This document shows, piece by piece, positions 17,487 through 26,317 of a stretch of 64,000 nt of DNA; the first letter of the stretch is position 1; the number at the start of each line of letters is the position of its first letter. The translations under genes and the position numbers were made by a program. The notes under the pieces are model-generated. The model had not been told where the DNA came from. It made no database searches and saw only the letters and a program-made list of their open reading frames with translations. The DNA is from PALSA-278 sp963760285 (GTDB lineage: Bacteria > Acidobacteriota > Terriglobia > Acidiferrales > UBA7541): the NCBI GenBank assembly GCA_963760285.1, contig CAVXCI010000001.1, positions 744,001 to 808,000 of the forward strand, written 5' to 3'.

Positions 17487-19358
17487 CTAATCGCTCTCAA
17501 CATAAATCCTCGGGTACTTGGAGGTAAGCTCGTCCATGTGCATATACACCGGGTAACAAATCCAATATCTCCCGAAGGAGACGGCGCGAATCAAAAACAT
17601 TACTTTCTCCTCGAACGTCCAATTCCATTCCTCTCCTTCCTTAATCCACGTCAGGTCTTCGACACTAGTGACGCAATAAATCTCTTTAGTTTGAGTGTTC
17701 CCCTGGCCGAAGTAGCCGGAAAGATGGAGTTTGTTTTGGGCATACCATAGAGCCGCTCCCATTGGGTTTTCTGTGAGGGGCACTCTTCTTGTACGGGATT
17801 CATCGACTTTTTCTGGCGGTGTATATGATCTCCATTCCGCATACGATTGAGACTGGTGCGGGCGGGGTTTGATATACGAAAGCTTATTAAATGGCTTGAC
17901 CGAATACGGATGGCTTGCTCCTCCAAAGACCCACAGCCGGTCTTCTTTGAATAATCTGTCCTCCTTGGGCGTGGTCACGACGGCGAACATGCATCCCGCC
18001 TGCTTCAGTGTTAATTCGGTTTGTTTTTGCCAATCTATATTGGACGGGTCTTCAAAATTCTTCACCTCGCAAGTCCAGACGTCGTCCAGAGCGTAGTTAT
18101 CCGCGGAGAGACCTCCCAGCACCCAGATTTTGTCGTCGAAGACAGCGCAGGCGTGTCCCATGCGGGGTTGGAAGTCGGAGGGGGGTTCTTTTGCGTGTAT
18201 CCAGCCCTTTGTGGGGTGCCAACACCATACGCTCTTCGACCGGGGACCGGTTGGGTCCGCCGAGCTGCCCCCGATTAGCCACAGCATTCCCTTGTGGATC
18301 ACTCCCGGGCTTTCGGCCATACCATCGGGAACCTCTGGCTTTTCCACCATCTTCCAGTCGTCAAAGCCCGCCTCCGAAGACCAGAGACTCGCGGCCCTGG
18401 TCCATACACCCTCGTCGTGGGGCTGGTCCTGGATAAACACCCCGTATAGCATCTTCCCTGTGCCCCCGCCCAAAGGCGTTTGGGATTTCAGCAGCAACGC
18501 GGGATAGTGCCCGGACACCAGGGGCCGTGAATCCCATTGCCCCAGTTTCTCCACATGCACCTGCAATCCAATTTGGTCGTCCGGTTCTTTTGCTTTTTGC
18601 CCTATGAGTTCCGTTTGGACTTCCCTCCAGGCTTTGAGGGTGTAGGTGGCGTTCGCGGAGGGACCTTCTATAGTTTCTGTTTTGAAGTCGGAAGCGAGTT
18701 CTCTTCCCTCGGGCGCAGTATCAAAGCCCCCGACCGGCCACACTTTCTTGTCGCTCTTATCAAAAACCGCTCGCTGTCTTGCATTCGCGGTACGGCCAGA
18801 AAAGACCACCTTCTCTTGTGGACTGATGTAGGAAGGCTTCACGGCGAAATCGATAATCGCAACAACACCCGTAGGCGGCGGCGCCTTGACGTCGATGGGG
18901 AAGGAAGACCTTTCGTTCAATTTCTTGCCCGCACTCTTGATTTCCAAATGGATTGTGGCCTCGCCGTCATATGGAGTGGCGAAATCCGAGATGGCGATGG
19001 TCAGAGTTTCCAGCGTTTTCAGGCGGAAGCCCAGGCTGCGGGTCTGCCAAGAAACTGTGCCCTTTTTCGCCTGTTTCGCCTGGTTCCATTCTCCGATATC
19101 GACCTTTTTGGAAGGATTCGATGAAAGAGTAGTTTCAACTTTGATGTTTGTGGTGTTATCGTCATTCTTGCTGAGGAGAAAATTCGTACCGTCCTGCTTC
19201 TCCCCGCAAGGGATGGTCAGGATCGCCTGGAGGCCCGGCAGGTCTTTCCCGCCGTGGTTCGTGATTTCGAAACTGATTTTGTTGCCCTTTTTGGGGGCGA
19301 CGGCAGTAACCGAGCTGGACTCTAACATTTTTACAACGACCTTCGGTTCATCGGCCAT
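17487..19358 (-). CDS. Kelch-repeat protein of the giant-protein operon
   Basis: 623 residues with no signal peptide. Residues 1-150 are a beta-sandwich (FEITNHGGKDLPGLQAIL), and residues 150-300 form a second Ig-like part. Residues 320-560 hold Kelch blades (MLWLIGGSSADP, KIWVLGGLSADN, RLWVFGGASHP), each with the Gly-Gly pair and a following Trp. Kelch propellers bind proteins or glycans. The gene begins 6 nt after the 1417-residue gene stops, so the two are almost certainly cotranscribed. Its target is unknown. Confidence 0.82.
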   Translation of the reverse strand: MADEPKVVVKMLESSSVTAVAPKKGNKISFEITNHGGKDLPGLQAILTIPCGEKQDGTNFLLSKNDDNTTNIKVETTLSSNPSKKVDIGEWNQAKQAKKGTVSWQTRSLGFRLKTLETLTIAISDFATPYDGEATIHLEIKSAGKKLNERSSFPIDVKAPPPTGVVAIIDFAVKPSYISPQEKVVFSGRTANARQRAVFDKSDKKVWPVGGFDTAPEGRELASDFKTETIEGPSANATYTLKAWREVQTELIGQKAKEPDDQIGLQVHVEKLGQWDSRPLVSGHYPALLLKSQTPLGGGTGKMLYGVFIQDQPHDEGVWTRAASLWSSEAGFDDWKMVEKPEVPDGMAESPGVIHKGMLWLIGGSSADPTGPRSKSVWCWHPTKGWIHAKEPPSDFQPRMGHACAVFDDKIWVLGGLSADNYALDDVWTCEVKNFEDPSNIDWQKQTELTLKQAGCMFAVVTTPKEDRLFKEDRLWVFGGASHPYSVKPFNKLSYIKPRPHQSQSYAEWRSYTPPEKVDESRTRRVPLTENPMGAALWYAQNKLHLSGYFGQGNTQTKEIYCVTSVEDLTWIKEGEEWNWTFEEKVMFLIRAVSFGRYWICYPVYMHMDELTSKYPRIYVESD

Positions 19359-19364
19359 AGGCGA

Positions 19365-22300
19365 TCACCCCTTCACCTGAATTGTGATTTCCTTCTTATC
19401 TTCGTAGCCGGCCTCATCCGAAGCCCGGAGCTCAAACGTGGTTTCCTGTTCTATCGTTACCGGCCAATCCTTTTTGTGCGCCGGGAAATCTCCCTCTTTT
19501 TTTGCGACCGTGCCGTCGGGCTTTAGACGGAACAATTGGATCGAGTCGGCGCCCTGAACCGACCAGGCCAGGGTGACTGTGTCGCCCTTTCCGGGCTTCT
19601 CCGCCGGGACACTCATCCAGAAGCCTCGAACGCGAACGGGCTCGATCTTCAGCTTCAGCCACCCTTCGGTAAGGGTGGGCCAGCCCATCGAGAAATCCGC
19701 CCGGTCCGAAGTCGAATCCAGATCCGGGTTGTCTTTCCATGCCGTAACATCGGGGCGGTAGGCCCAGGACCATTGGCCATAATCGTCGGAGAGTTTGGGT
19801 ACCTGGGGCGTGGCCGGAGTTCCCAGCACCGGCGCCGTCTGGAAGAATACTTCCCGGACCTGCCTGGCGGCCGCGAGTTCCGCGGCGGGAAGCTGGAAAA
19901 ACACCCTCGGAAGGACGCCCGAAGTGGCGTGAACCCGCGCCTGCGGATCCATCAACAGGGTCACCTTCAATGATTGCCGGCCGTCGAGCAGAAGGTTTTG
20001 CAGCGATGAAAGCTTCTCGGTGTCTTTACTGAAAACGAAACCGCGGCTGGCATAAAACGGGCTCGAACCAGGCTCTCCGATGAAGAACCCGACCAAGCCG
20101 TCGCTGGGGCTGCGGCGGTCCCCCAGGCGTATGGGACAGCGCACGCCCTCTACATTCCCGGTCACCATGGATCCGTCGGGCCATGGCGGCGCGTCCGTCG
20201 GGAGACTGGGATTCAGGATTTTGTTGACGTCCTGCCGGCTCACCGGTGGCGCGATCCAGCTTTTTTCCTGATCCAAGGCGGGCAGGCCATCGGTTTCGAA
20301 GCGGATCTCCGCGCGCACCAGCGCCAGCGGGCGCCCGATGAGGACGGACACCGCCGGATTCTCTTCGGGCGCTCTCTGCCCGGTGGATTCCACGGCCTGG
20401 TTGAGCAGCTTATCGAAAGCCAGTCCTTCATCAAGGTTGAGAGAATGTAGGACGAAGTCCTCAAAAGCCTTCAGATGCTCATTCTGTATGGTGTCCTCAG
20501 CCGTCCCGTCCGCGCTCGACCTGGGGACGGGAACCTTGGAAAAGAGACGGTCGGTGATTTCCAGGTCCTCGGGTTTATAAAATTTCTGGAGAATGCTGGC
20601 GGGCCGGCCGTTGGCTGCATAGAGCACCAGGTTCTGATCGAAACGATTCAGCACCACCCAGCCGCAGACCGGGGTGGAAGGCGGCGCGCCAGCAACTTGC
20701 GTGCCAGCGGGAATGCCGTTTAATTCCAGCCGCAGGGGCCGGCAAAAGCGGGGCTGAAGCTGGAACGCCGGCGGAGGCCCCGGAACGACGCAGGACCCCA
20801 GCCGGCCGGAGTGCGCGAAGCCCTCGGTCCCCATTTCTTCGAGCGGGACATCGATCCTTTGGCCAAAAGCATCTATCACCCTCAGCCTCTCCACCTTGAG
20901 GCTGCCCGCGCGCACGGGACAGAACGGTCCTCTTTCCATTCTTGAGAGATAGCCCGCGGGGGAACTGTCAGGGTGAAAATCGGGGCCGAGAGCCTTGCTG
21001 ATTTCGTCGAGGAAAAATGGAAAACGCGGAACCTCTTCATTCTGGTTCTCTTTTTTCCAGCGGGCGTAATCCAAAGGCGGCAGTTGGTCGCCCGCCCGGC
21101 GCATGACCAGCGCCTCGTGAAATCCCCCCAATGCCACGGACATCATCCTACTCAGATGGTTTTCCATCTTCATATTGATTTGTGTCAGAAGGTCTTTTGC
21201 CTTGCCCTTAAACATTTCTTCCTGTTCCTGCAAACCGATCAATGGAAGTCCAGGAAAGGAAAGGCCGCGTATCACCGGCAGGCCTCCCGGCCAATTCTCA
21301 TCGACGGAGCCGCCCGGTAGGAGATCCGTGTTCCTCCGCAAATCGAGGAGATTCGCATCAGCCGGGAGCTCTTGGCCCGCTCCGGGATCCAAAGTCCACC
21401 GATTGCGGATAACATCCTTCGTGAACTCGTTCCGCCATTCGACTTCCCAGTAAACGTAGACGGGAATCCACGGGTTATCCTCCCACTGGAAAGTGCCGTA
21501 GTCGTCCGGCAAAACGCCGCATTCCGGTTTAACCTCCGTGCGCGTATACTCCGTGGGCCTCACAAGCTTTTCCGCTATGTCGTCCTGCAGCAGAGCTTCC
21601 TTCAGCAGACTCTGGCACCATGGTGGAATCGCTTTGAGGTAGTTGGTAAGACCCAAGTCTTCCACCAACTTGGTGGCTTCCTTCAGAAGACCCTTTCTTC
21701 CATCCGCCTCATCGTAGATAAAGCTTTGAAGCTCCTCGCCGGTGAGACGGCAGCGCAGTGCCCCCTTCTTCCGCGGCTCCGTGTTAATCGCCCGCATGGC
21801 CGGCCCCGAAACCAGAAGCACGGGATCATTGGGCGTATAGAAAGGTGCTGCGGGCTGCTGCGGTGCGTCGGGCAGGCTCGAACCCTGCGGGTTAGGGAGG
21901 ACGTATTTGGTCGTGGTTTCGGGCTGGCCGTTGTAATCCTTAAGCGCTTTGATAAGGGCGTCCCTGGCATCCATCCGGTTGGACTTTGTCAGGGATGCTT
22001 GAGTTTTCGAAGCCTTGCTCCCCCAGTAGCCCCCCAAAAAATATTCCAATGACTCCTTGCTTGTCTCCAGGGCTTCTTTAACTTGATCTTCTACGCTCCC
22101 CTCCTCATATATAGCATCCATGCACCGGTGCCAGACGGCATACAACTCCCATTGGTAGTCCCTGAACCAGCGGGCGTAACGTTCATATTCCCTCTGACAC
22201 CGGTTGAGTTCGTCCAGCTTTTCCTGCAAGACCTGCGGCAAGCGCGCAGGCGTGCGCCGCGCGCCCTCCGGCCCCAACGCCTTCGGGGAGCCAGCCTGCG

Positions 22301-23618
22301 CCTCCGGCTCGATTACCCAGATCCCGCCTCCACCGGCCGAAGCGAAACCCTGCCGGTGCAGTTCGGCATCCACTGCGGAATAATCGGTTCCCTCGGACAA
22401 TTGCCCGGTCTGAAAGGCGGTGATCAGGTCTTCGAGAAGGGCCTGCTGATCCTTCACTGACTTGCCGCGGGCTGAAGTGCGGAGTTGCGCCGCGACCCTT
22501 GCCGCGAAGGCTTCGGCGGAGCTATTGCCGATATCCACCCAGTATTGGTCGGCCCTGGCAAAATCCTCGAATGGGCCGCGCTGCCGCGTTATCGCGTGGG
22601 AACTCTTCCCCTGCAAGACAACGTTGGTGACCCGCCCATGGCAGAGAATGCCAGCCGGCAGCTTCTTGGCAAGCTCAGCGCCTCCAAGTTCGTCAATCTT
22701 CCCGAAGTCCTCCGCACAGCCGCGATCCTTCATCCATTCGTCTAGTATTTCGCTTGCCTTCTTAAGTTCGCCTGATTCCTTCTCGATTTCCTTCTTCTTT
22801 GCCTCGTCCGCCGTCGCCATCGTGGCCGCCAGATTACTCCGCTTGTCGGCCGCCTCCGCCACCCGGGCCACCAGTGCATCCCACGGATCGTCTTCCTTTC
22901 CGGAGTACCACCCGGTGACGAGGTAGGAGAGCTCCGTTTCTTTCGGAACGCCTTCCAGGTCGTCATGTAAACCAAGTATGCTTCGGCAGGCGGGATAGTG
23001 AGCGCTGAAGCCCGCGTCTCCGCCGGTGACGGCAGTAAGCTCCACTTTGGCATTCTTGTTGTCGGCGCTGTATTCGTAATCACTTTCACGCTTGTCCCCG
23101 TCCCAGATGACCTCCTTCACCCCGGTCCGGCGCAATTCCAGTGGCGTATCGTACTCTTTGCCTGACGCCCAATTGGCTTCCCCAGTCCGCCACAAATCCA
23201 GGAGCGTCTCGTCCTCCGTGCCCCGCTTCTTGGCGCGAAAAACCGGCAACACCACTGCCGAGGCGCCGGCGGGCGCCTCTTCATCCCCGCGGATTAACCA
23301 GGCTTTCATGCGCAGGCCGCCCGATTTCGGTTTGTAATAGCGCTGCACCAGCCATCGGTTGGGTATCCTTGGGAATCCCTGTTCCCTTTTCTGGTCCCAA
23401 TACGCCGCCGCCGCGGGAAGCCGGAAATGAAGGTGTATGCCCGTTTCGAGATCTAAATCCTCCAGCGGCCGCCTGAGATCGGCGGCTATGAAATACTCTT
23501 TCTCCAGCTTGGAATACTGGGGCGCCGCATTCACTTTCTTGAAGCCCCCACCCCCCTTTGGCACCGCCAGTGCGTCAATGTGAATGGGAATCAGCAGATG
23601 CTTGCGCTCGCCGTTCAT
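19365..23618 (-). CDS. Giant protein of unknown function (1417 aa)
   Basis: One uninterrupted frame with no signal peptide and no TM segments. The N-terminus reads LIPIHIDALAVP, then GIHLHFRLPAAAAYW and PRIPNRWLVQRYY. I recall the same phrases ('..GVHLHW.LPDAL..', 'PNRWLV') at the start of large uncharacterised proteins that accompany DUF6603 genes in other phyla. There is a Lys/Glu-rich coiled coil near residues 265-300. A C-terminal Ig/CARDB-like domain (residues 1325-1417; TVTLAWSVQGADSIQLF) is of the sort that caps modular adhesins. It overlaps the 900-residue gene by 4 nt (ATGA). The role is not known; a structural or scaffold part of an assembly is my inference. Confidence 0.75.
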   Translation of the reverse strand: MNGERKHLLIPIHIDALAVPKGGGGFKKVNAAPQYSKLEKEYFIAADLRRPLEDLDLETGIHLHFRLPAAAAYWDQKREQGFPRIPNRWLVQRYYKPKSGGLRMKAWLIRGDEEAPAGASAVVLPVFRAKKRGTEDETLLDLWRTGEANWASGKEYDTPLELRRTGVKEVIWDGDKRESDYEYSADNKNAKVELTAVTGGDAGFSAHYPACRSILGLHDDLEGVPKETELSYLVTGWYSGKEDDPWDALVARVAEAADKRSNLAATMATADEAKKKEIEKESGELKKASEILDEWMKDRGCAEDFGKIDELGGAELAKKLPAGILCHGRVTNVVLQGKSSHAITRQRGPFEDFARADQYWVDIGNSSAEAFAARVAAQLRTSARGKSVKDQQALLEDLITAFQTGQLSEGTDYSAVDAELHRQGFASAGGGGIWVIEPEAQAGSPKALGPEGARRTPARLPQVLQEKLDELNRCQREYERYARWFRDYQWELYAVWHRCMDAIYEEGSVEDQVKEALETSKESLEYFLGGYWGSKASKTQASLTKSNRMDARDALIKALKDYNGQPETTTKYVLPNPQGSSLPDAPQQPAAPFYTPNDPVLLVSGPAMRAINTEPRKKGALRCRLTGEELQSFIYDEADGRKGLLKEATKLVEDLGLTNYLKAIPPWCQSLLKEALLQDDIAEKLVRPTEYTRTEVKPECGVLPDDYGTFQWEDNPWIPVYVYWEVEWRNEFTKDVIRNRWTLDPGAGQELPADANLLDLRRNTDLLPGGSVDENWPGGLPVIRGLSFPGLPLIGLQEQEEMFKGKAKDLLTQINMKMENHLSRMMSVALGGFHEALVMRRAGDQLPPLDYARWKKENQNEEVPRFPFFLDEISKALGPDFHPDSSPAGYLSRMERGPFCPVRAGSLKVERLRVIDAFGQRIDVPLEEMGTEGFAHSGRLGSCVVPGPPPAFQLQPRFCRPLRLELNGIPAGTQVAGAPPSTPVCGWVVLNRFDQNLVLYAANGRPASILQKFYKPEDLEITDRLFSKVPVPRSSADGTAEDTIQNEHLKAFEDFVLHSLNLDEGLAFDKLLNQAVESTGQRAPEENPAVSVLIGRPLALVRAEIRFETDGLPALDQEKSWIAPPVSRQDVNKILNPSLPTDAPPWPDGSMVTGNVEGVRCPIRLGDRRSPSDGLVGFFIGEPGSSPFYASRGFVFSKDTEKLSSLQNLLLDGRQSLKVTLLMDPQARVHATSGVLPRVFFQLPAAELAAARQVREVFFQTAPVLGTPATPQVPKLSDDYGQWSWAYRPDVTAWKDNPDLDSTSDRADFSMGWPTLTEGWLKLKIEPVRVRGFWMSVPAEKPGKGDTVTLAWSVQGADSIQLFRLKPDGTVAKKEGDFPAHKKDWPVTIEQETTFELRASDEAGYEDKKEITIQVKG

Positions 23619-26317
23619 CGCCGGTCCTTCCCCATCTCGATCGTGACCTGCCCGGGGCTCTCGGTCATCTGCACGCCGAACTCCGCCGAAGTGAAATCTC
23701 CCATGGCCATGCCGCCTCTAGACTCGAGCTCCTCGTGGAGATAATCCTTCGCCAGCTCTGCCACTTGGACAACCCGACTCGGTGAGACAGGTACGTTGAT
23801 GGGGCTGTGCTTTTCTTTCCCGGTCGTAGGGTCTTTCGCCATGAGTTCGATCTGGTCGCCCGGTTCTTTGCCGTCGGCCATCTTCACCACGCTTCGAAGT
23901 ATCCCCTTCTCGTATTTCCCGCCGTGCATCGTGGCTCCGAAGTGCATGCCTTCGGGAGGCTGGCGGACCTCGATGGACTTCAGTCGTCCACTGAAAATGC
24001 AGAGCATGATCTCAGGTGACAGGCGGTCAATCCGGAGGGGCGTTAGGGGCTCGTCTTTAAGCCCAATCGCCTTCATCTCCAAGCCCTGCCATCCTCTCAC
24101 CAACGGGGAACGCAGGAGAAACCCTTCGAGAGGGCTTTTCAGGCTTTTCGTAGAAGTCTTCCTCGGCACTGCCTCCCGCACCGACAGCGGGAAGCCGTTC
24201 GAGATCAGCCCGGTAGAATCATTCTTCAGGGTTACCATGAAGCTTCCCGCAGAAGACAGGGTTACCTGGGTCTCCGGGGATACCTCCGTCAGCACCGTAA
24301 CGAGCTTGAACACCTTTTTGAAGACTTCAGCGGAAACGATTCCCCGGCGCTCGAGGTCAATCTTGAACTGGTACGGGCGGGCGTCAATGATTTCTTGGGC
24401 GTAGGCTTCTTCTCCAATCTTCCCCAAGGCCTCTCTAAGATGCTCAAGCGTCGCTGAATTCAAATCCACGCCGGGGCTTCCCTTGGCGGTGGCCGAATGG
24501 GACGCCGGTCCCGTGAAAGAGACCGTGGAGCCGGACGCGCCGAAATTCTTTCCCGTCAGCATGATGGTGAAGGGTTTACCGCTGACCGGGTGGGCAGGCA
24601 CGGTTGCGATCCCGGCGATCGCCGGCGCGTCGTCCGTTGGCGGGCGCTGGCGGACGGTGGCGGAAGCAGCCTCAGCCAGATCGAAAAACCTGTTCCGCAG
24701 CATTTCGTCAACCGCTTGTTCACGGACGCTACCGCGTCCCACACTGCAGGCGCCTTCGAGCAGGCACTTCACCCATCCGGGGTCCAGACTGAAAAACCGC
24801 ATGGAGTCCGGCGGCAGCATGCGCTCATCCGGGACCAGATAAGAGAACGGCACCCCATACAGCAGAAGCCGCCGGGCCAGCCATTGACAAACGGACGCAG
24901 GCGGATTCAGGTCCGGATCGCCTTCCTCAGGGCGCTCGAGATGGCCTTCAAACTGGTCTTCAAACGTTTTAGCGACGCGCTCCACTTTCTCGGGGCTCTC
25001 TCTAATAGCGTCGGTCAACACATTTTGCAGAAATTCGCTTTCCGGCGCCGGCAGGAAAGCCCGCCCGCTGTTCAGTGCCCGCCGCAGATTTTCCCTGCCC
25101 AGCAGCGCACTGAGCTGCCCCTCAACCTTTGTGCGCCATGCGCACAGCGCCTGCGCAAAGGACCGGTCCTGGAGACCCAGAAGCCGGCCGAGCTGCGAAG
25201 CCGCCGCGTAAGTCAAGTCCATCATTCCTTTCAGGGGGTCGTATCGCACCAAGGCGTCGGGAGCGGGCGCGAATTTGTAGTCAGCCAGGCGCTCGATGGT
25301 CACGGGCGTCAGCGGTCCGCGGTACCAGGAAACGGTTTTCTCGCCGCGGCGCGTATTGTGATTCAGCGCGGCATAGCCTCTGCGGAAAGCGTCATGGACG
25401 TAGGATTCTTGAGGTGATTCTTGAGGCTTGCCGTGCGCTTGAAACGGGATCGCGAGCGGTCCTGTGTTTAGGCGCTCCATCGATGGAACGAATTCAAAGC
25501 CCTCAGCACAACGGAACGCCCAGTTGGCAAGCACCACCAGCCGAACCTTGGGGAATGGAATAGAGGAACCGGGAAGGTAGTCTGCCATCCCTTCCAGGGA
25601 AACCAAGAGCGCCCGGTTCTCCACCCCTTCCGCACCTTGTTGATCCGGACGCCGGGGCTGTGGGAAGCGGTTTCCGATCACCACGGAGAACCATCCGTCG
25701 GCAAGGAATGAGAGGGTCTCCTTGGCGTCGGTATTGACTTCCCGCACGTGGGCCAGAAATTGGAGATCGGCTTCGCGCGGGGCGATCTCCTGAAACAGCT
25801 TGGCATCCAGATCGATGGTGTTGCAGGGATCCTTTAATTCGTATTCTTTCAGGTTAGATTTCCCTATTTTCGGGCCGCTCACGTTGTCCTTTTTCTGTTG
25901 TTCCTCGTCGCACAAATTCTCCACCGTGCGCGGCTCGATCTTCGGGAATTTGTTATGCTCGAAATCCTCCTCGCTGAGCAGCAGCAAAGCCATCCACGGC
26001 GCGTCGAAGGCGGGGAGAGAGCCCGCGCGCAGATTTCTTTCCCAGGGAATCGTCCGGCGCGTGAAGACAATATGCGGCAGAGAATTGGCAAAATCGCCGC
26101 TGGAGCTCTCCGGCGGGTAGACACAGTAAATTTCCGCGGGGTTCAGAGCAAAGCGCGGCCCGGCAACGGTGAATGAAAACTTTCCGGCGGGGATTTTTTC
26201 GTCGCCGAACTCGGTCACTTTTTGCTCCACAACGACTTCGTAGTCATCCTCCGGGAGCGGCGGCTCGCACCATTGATGGAAACGGATCGTGCCGGAAGGG
26301 GTCTTGTTATTACTCAT
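23615..26317 (-). CDS. Large protein of unknown function with an IPT/TIG domain (900 aa)
   Basis: 900 residues with no signal peptide. Residues 1-120 contain PGRFALNP-like text (VAGPRFALNPAEIYCVYPP), then SLPHIVFTRRTIPWERN and APWMALLLLSEED. This conserved block recurs, to my memory, in partners of DUF6603 proteins. Residues 560-620 form an IPT/TIG beta-sandwich (PFTIMLTGKNFGASGSTVSF). The last third includes LRSPLVRGWQGLEM and the C-terminal block FGVQMTESPGQVTI. It overlaps both neighbours (8 nt with the DUF6603 gene, 4 nt with the 1417-residue gene), so it is tightly coupled to them. No catalytic motif is visible. Confidence 0.75.
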   Translation of the reverse strand: MSNNKTPSGTIRFHQWCEPPLPEDDYEVVVEQKVTEFGDEKIPAGKFSFTVAGPRFALNPAEIYCVYPPESSSGDFANSLPHIVFTRRTIPWERNLRAGSLPAFDAPWMALLLLSEEDFEHNKFPKIEPRTVENLCDEEQQKKDNVSGPKIGKSNLKEYELKDPCNTIDLDAKLFQEIAPREADLQFLAHVREVNTDAKETLSFLADGWFSVVIGNRFPQPRRPDQQGAEGVENRALLVSLEGMADYLPGSSIPFPKVRLVVLANWAFRCAEGFEFVPSMERLNTGPLAIPFQAHGKPQESPQESYVHDAFRRGYAALNHNTRRGEKTVSWYRGPLTPVTIERLADYKFAPAPDALVRYDPLKGMMDLTYAAASQLGRLLGLQDRSFAQALCAWRTKVEGQLSALLGRENLRRALNSGRAFLPAPESEFLQNVLTDAIRESPEKVERVAKTFEDQFEGHLERPEEGDPDLNPPASVCQWLARRLLLYGVPFSYLVPDERMLPPDSMRFFSLDPGWVKCLLEGACSVGRGSVREQAVDEMLRNRFFDLAEAASATVRQRPPTDDAPAIAGIATVPAHPVSGKPFTIMLTGKNFGASGSTVSFTGPASHSATAKGSPGVDLNSATLEHLREALGKIGEEAYAQEIIDARPYQFKIDLERRGIVSAEVFKKVFKLVTVLTEVSPETQVTLSSAGSFMVTLKNDSTGLISNGFPLSVREAVPRKTSTKSLKSPLEGFLLRSPLVRGWQGLEMKAIGLKDEPLTPLRIDRLSPEIMLCIFSGRLKSIEVRQPPEGMHFGATMHGGKYEKGILRSVVKMADGKEPGDQIELMAKDPTTGKEKHSPINVPVSPSRVVQVAELAKDYLHEELESRGGMAMGDFTSAEFGVQMTESPGQVTIEMGKDRR